A DNA stretch of 64,000 nucleotides from Syngnathus acus. Lineage: Eukaryota > Chordata > Actinopteri > Syngnathiformes > Syngnathidae. The stretch covers positions 16,110,193 to 16,174,192 of the forward strand of contig NC_051088.1 of assembly GCF_901709675.1 (NCBI RefSeq). The letters are read 5' to 3'. Of the stretch, positions 60,140-64,000 are shown piece by piece. Below the pieces are notes generated by a model. The model made no database searches and had not been told where the DNA came from. It worked only from the letters and a program-made list of their open reading frames with translations. The translations under genes were made by a program, and so were the position numbers. The number at the start of each line of letters is the position of its first letter. The first letter of the stretch is position 1.

Positions 60140-60766
60140 GGTGATGCTCAGCGATGCTCGGTCCCTGCTGAAGCCCCGTCAAAGTATTTATCGATAAACA
60201 AAATGTGCAGAGTGAGGCGAGCCTTTGATACCCAGATGAGGTGGATTTACATATCAGCAAAATGACCCGGTGGTGTTTGATCGGCTATTGTTCCTCTGTG
60301 ATAATGAGCTGCTATCAAATGTGTGCTGGGCAGTGGTGGCCCTTGATGGGTGGGTGGCGAAAAACCTTTTGTTTACTGTGCGGGCACATGATAACTGGCC
60401 GTGAATGGGGCAGAACAAAAACAAACTAGAAGTTGCAAACTTGCCTCAAACATCGCTTGAGAGTGCTGAGAGTTGCTTTGGGCCAGCCAAAATGGAGTGA
60501 ACTGAAAACAATATGTCCAAACGCAACATACTGTACATCCAGAACAGATGTGCTGAAATCAAAGTGATTTCATTGGATGCTTGACAAAGATGTTTTTTTG
60601 AATTGTATCCTCTGACAGAGAGGCCAATGTTCCAGAACCACTACAGCAAGGATAGACCTATATTCAGACTCTATACTTCAGAACTATGCTGCGTTAGGCT
60701 AAAATGAGAACCTGATTTCAAAGATTGAAATTTCAACTTGCTTTATTCAATGAATGACAGAAGCAA
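60140..60766. other. Spacer between crygs-like and crygm-like genes
   Basis: Contains the crygs upstream region (an AT-rich TATA-like stretch ATAAATA on the minus strand near 60187) and, at 60742-60747, the minus-strand AATAAA of the next gene. No other gene was recognised. Confidence 0.5.
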
Positions 60767-61101
60767 CTAACAGGTGTCCGTGATGCGGCGGATGGAGCTC
60801 AGTCGGATAATGTTGCTGGCTCCCAGCTCGCGGAGGTTGCGGTGCTCGCCGGGCTTCAGGTACAGCATCCTTCCTCGGAAGTTGGGCTGCTCGAACATCA
60901 GCCAGTGGCCCTCCATCACGTTGCAGGACTGACAGTCGGACATGCGTAGACGGTCCACGTTGTCGCAGTCGTCGGTCAGCTCGTGCATCTGGCCTCCAAA
61001 GTTCTCCTTCTCGTAGATCCTCACTCGGAATTGTCCTCTATGCTGTGGGACGAGTTGGAGCGATTGATTGATTGATTGATTGTTTGATTGATTGATTGAT
61101 G

Positions 61102-61152
<51 letters not shown>

Positions 61153-61533
61153 CTTTCCAGCAAGCGTTGTCTTGAAAGAATACATAGTACATACACCTAC
61201 CAGAGGGATCATACGCGAGGATCTGATGCAGTCACTCATACCGATTCCCATCAGACGCTGGCTGTCTGGATATTCGCCCCTTCTGACCAGCACCTGGTGA
61301 CCCTTGAAGTTGGGCTTCTCATAGACCATGAAGAGGCCACTCTCCACCCGGCAGGAGTTGCACCTGCTCAGGTAGGTGGTCAGCTCCGAGCAGTCGCTGC
61401 TGGTCTCGTAGGAGCGACCCTGGAAGTTGCGGTCCTCATAGAAGATGATCTGTCAAAGACATTTGTCAATAAGATCAATTGCTTTCTTTGCATTGTGATT
61501 TTTCCATCACCGTTTCTCACTTACCCTTCCCAT
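60767..61533 (-). CDS. crygm: Gamma-M crystallin (minus-strand member of divergent pair)
   Basis: Exons 61533-61525 (MGR), 61449-61201 and 61042-60767 give 177 residues. Greek-key motifs begin [47 protein letters not shown] and [17 protein letters not shown]. The end is [10 protein letters not shown]. The Met content ([15 protein letters not shown]) fits the fish-specific gamma-M class of refractive lens proteins. TATAAAA lies about 60 bp upstream (61593-61599, minus). The second intron is short (158 bp) and mostly a GATT repeat. The gene number within the family was not assigned. Confidence 0.9.
61062..61152. repeat. (GATT)n microsatellite in crygm intron 2
   Basis: About 22 tetranucleotide units with two interruptions (TGTTTG and TGGATT). 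It fills more than half of the 158-bp intron, ending 19 bp from the exon 3 acceptor. Confidence 0.95.
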
Positions 61534-62024
61534 GGTCATGGTATTTGTGAGATAACTGCAGATGTACACTTTGGGCATCCACCCCAGTGCCTTTTTATAC
61601 ATCTCGCAGACCTAATGCTAAAGCCCTGGTGTCATCACTTTAAATTGTATCACTCACTATAGGGTGACAGCCATCACTGTACTGTAAGTCAGAATGCGGC
61701 TTTTGTTACAATCGGATGTTTAATGCTGCAAAAATCAACTATCGAGATCAATGTGGTGGCCTGACACAAAAGGCCTCAAACCGGCTGGAAACTCCTCCAT
61801 AGAGGATCGGCTGTACAGTTTGTAACAGGTCATCTGAGGAACGCGGAGCTTCTGTGATGAGCTTGCATTCCCTTTCCAAAAGGCAGCCGGCGTGCAATAA
61901 CAAAAGAATGTGCGCCAACTGCACTTTGGATGAGTCATGAGGTTTCACACAAAGGTGCCCAAGGTTGTCACTATAAAAGGGGGGCTCGCTTGTTGGCATG
62001 GAAGCAACAACTACAAGCGTCACC
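61534..62024. promoter_or_regulatory. Shared upstream region of the divergent gamma-M crystallin pair
   Basis: 491 bp between the two start codons. TATAAAA at 61973-61979 serves the plus-strand gene; TTTTATA at 61593-61599 (TATAAAA on the minus strand) serves the other. TGAGTCA at 61931-61937 is an AP-1/Maf-type half site about 40 bp before the plus-strand TATA box. Maf proteins drive crystallin promoters in the lens (established), so a role is likely but inferred. Confidence 0.6.
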
Positions 62025-62714
62025 ATGGGCAGGGTAACGGCTGTCCCGTCGTTGTTACGTGTCGTGATGGCAAAACGTTTCACCTTTGGTGCTTTGTGTC
62101 TTCCGTGCAGATTGTTTTATTCGAGGAAAAGAACTTCCAGGGTCGCTCTTATGAGTGCAGCAGTGACTGCTCCGACATCCACCTGCACCTGAGCCGCTGC
62201 AGCTCTTGCCGGGTGGAGAACGGATGCTTCGTCCTGTACGATCGCTCCAACTTCATCGGGAACCAGGTTTTCCTGAAGAGGGGCGAGTACCCCGACCTGA
62301 TGCGCGTCGGAAGCATGACCGGCATCGGGGCGGTGGTGATGGACACCGTTCGCTCTTGTCGTCTGGTTCCCATGGTGAGAATTTACTCCCGGCGTGCGAG
62401 GTTCTGAGCGGTCACATCTGTTCTCGGTCCAACAGCACAGGGGACAGTTTAAGGTGAAGATCTACGAGCTGGAGAATTTCGGGGGCCAGATGCAGGAGCT
62501 GCTGGAGGACTGCGAGTCGCTGCAGGACCGCCTGTACATGTCCGACTGCCAATCCTGCAACGTGCTGGAAGGCCACTGGCTGCTGTTTGAGCAGCCCAAC
62601 TTCCGAGGACGTATGATCTACGTGAGACCCGGAGAGCACAGGAGCCTGCGGGAGAGCGGCCTGAGCAACGTTATGAGAATCAGCTCCATTCGACGCATCA
62701 TGGATGTGTGCTAA
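62025..62714 (+). CDS. crygm: Gamma-M crystallin (plus-strand member of divergent pair)
   Basis: Exons 62025-62033 (MGR), 62111-62374 and 62436-62714 give 183 residues. Greek-key motifs begin [47 protein letters not shown] and [17 protein letters not shown], and the protein ends RRIMDVC. It is close to the minus-strand neighbour in domain 2 and more diverged in domain 1, which has a longer inter-domain end (VGSMTGIGAVVMDTV). Introns are 77 and 61 bp. The TATA box is at 61973 and AATAAA at 62736-62741. It is a lens structural protein. The family number was not assigned. Confidence 0.9.
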
Positions 62715-62759
62715 TTGCCATTCGTGTTGAATTAGAATAAAAGAATTCATAAAGTCTTT

Positions 62760-64000
62760 AAAAGTGACCTGTGCTTTCATTGTATGGCATTAAATAATCA
62801 TATGACTGCATAGTTTATTCACATATAGTCACTGAGTCCATTATTAGATCGGTCTTTGGTTATCAAAAGTCCAAAATCCAAATACAAAAAAGTTAGAGAT
62901 CATAAATCCAGATGGAAAATGGTCCAGTGAAACAGCTTCCTCTGAGATCATGAAGTTTCATGTCATCATTGGGTAACGCAATGTTTTGGAGTTGAATATT
63001 CTGCAGTGCTACAGAAAATAAAGGTCGCTGATATTCATGATAGTACATACACGGACTTAAAGCTGATTTTGAAAACAAACAAATATCACCTCTTGTTTTT
63101 TTGCTCTCCATGAAAAACACAACATCATCACTTTGGGAGGCGCGCTTTTGTTCTCGTGAAGCCGAGCTCAGAGTGATTGCCACAGTGAGGGCAAACAAAA
63201 GCAAAGTCATGAATAGCGTAGAAAAAAATAGCAATGTTGCACTGACGCTCTAAATCTGAAAAGGTTGAAGAGACATTTGTGTCTTCCGAGACATTGAAGA
63301 AAGCTGCTACTGGGTGAGCGAGCGCTTCTCTTGTTTTCTTCATTCTTGTGCTTCCTTATGAAAATATAAAATAAAATGTTCATGAAAATGTGAAGTGAGT
63401 AACTTTTTTAAATTGTATCTAAAACTTGGGAGTTAAGATCAGGGGATAAACTTGACTTGACACACTTGAGGAAGAAAACATTGGTGTAGGTAGTCTTCAT
63501 TAACAAGAGTTTTTCAAGATCTTGGGTCCAGAGATTTCATTTTGAGGGGGGGTGGGGGGTACAACTACATGTACCGCTAATGGCATAAGAATGAGAAAAT
63601 TGCCATTTTTGAGAAAAAAGGTTGCAATGTTCCAATAATAAAAATAAAACATAATAATTCAGATACAGTATTTTAAAGTGTAATGTTAGGAGCACAAAGG
63701 CAATTTTCTTTAAGAAACAAAAATTGTACATTTTATGCAAAAAAATAATGATACAATTTGGGGGGTTAAAATGTCTTATACAAATCTTACAAAATGGGGT
63801 ATGTAGACTTTTTATATCCCCTATATATAAAAATGTCTGTATTACTAATTATTAATGGATTGCATTAGCCTAAAAAGTGAAATAATACAATAATGATGTG
63901 AAATATGCATAAATTAGTTTCATTTAAAAATATGTGCAACATCTTCACATTGTGCCATCATATAGTAAACAAATGTTTTTTTTCCCAGCTACCAAACTTG
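62760..64000. other. Unassigned AT-rich sequence to the right edge
   Basis: No convincing exon, repeat or RNA gene was seen on either strand. Only short open frames with no recognised homology are present. Confidence 0.5.

Overview
This is vertebrate nuclear DNA, most likely from a teleost fish. The protein-coding genes are split into many short exons with GT-AG introns. They encode vertebrate families, including fish-type gamma-M crystallins. The repeats (hAT fossils with a BED finger or GTF2IRD2-like domains, a CR1/L2-type LINE, TA-flanked MITEs, tRNA-derived sequence) are also of teleost type. I could not determine the species. Reading frames were followed through every splice junction by eye. 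For each gene below the summed coding length is a multiple of three.

Region 1 (1-14.6 kb) is repeat-dominated. A 36-bp minisatellite (1-5.9 kb, open at the left edge) is interrupted by four copies of a TA-flanked MITE. The fourth copy is long (5.9-8.2 kb) and contains other insertions. hAT transposase fossils follow (to 9.3 kb). Next is a 3.4-kb element with long inverted arms (9.84-13.27 kb) that carries tRNA-like sequences and a 235-bp tandem array. A 5'-truncated, broken LINE ends the region (13.3-14.6 kb).

Region 2 (15-37 kb) holds lhfpl5 (+), srpk1 (-) and mapk14 (-), the same neighbours as on human 6p21.31 (from memory). The SLC26A8 gene that lies between SRPK1 and MAPK14 in human is not seen. 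lhfpl5 is part of the hair-cell mechanotransduction complex, srpk1 is an SR-protein kinase and mapk14 is p38-alpha. mapk14 keeps the known pair of mutually exclusive exons. srpk1 carries a second, apparently unremarked pair: two 93-nt exons separated by an 81-nt intron whose best branch point lies only 23 nt from the donor. Both pairs encode the homologous part of the kinase C-lobe. This is the most interesting observation in the window.

Region 3 (38-58.3 kb) holds elapor1 (22 exons) and smc5 (24 exons), both complete on the minus strand, head to tail.

Region 4 (59-63 kb) is a lens crystallin cluster: a crygs-like gene (-), then a divergent pair of gamma-M crystallin genes (- and +) sharing about 490 bp with a TATA box for each. 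The last 1.2 kb shows nothing recognisable.
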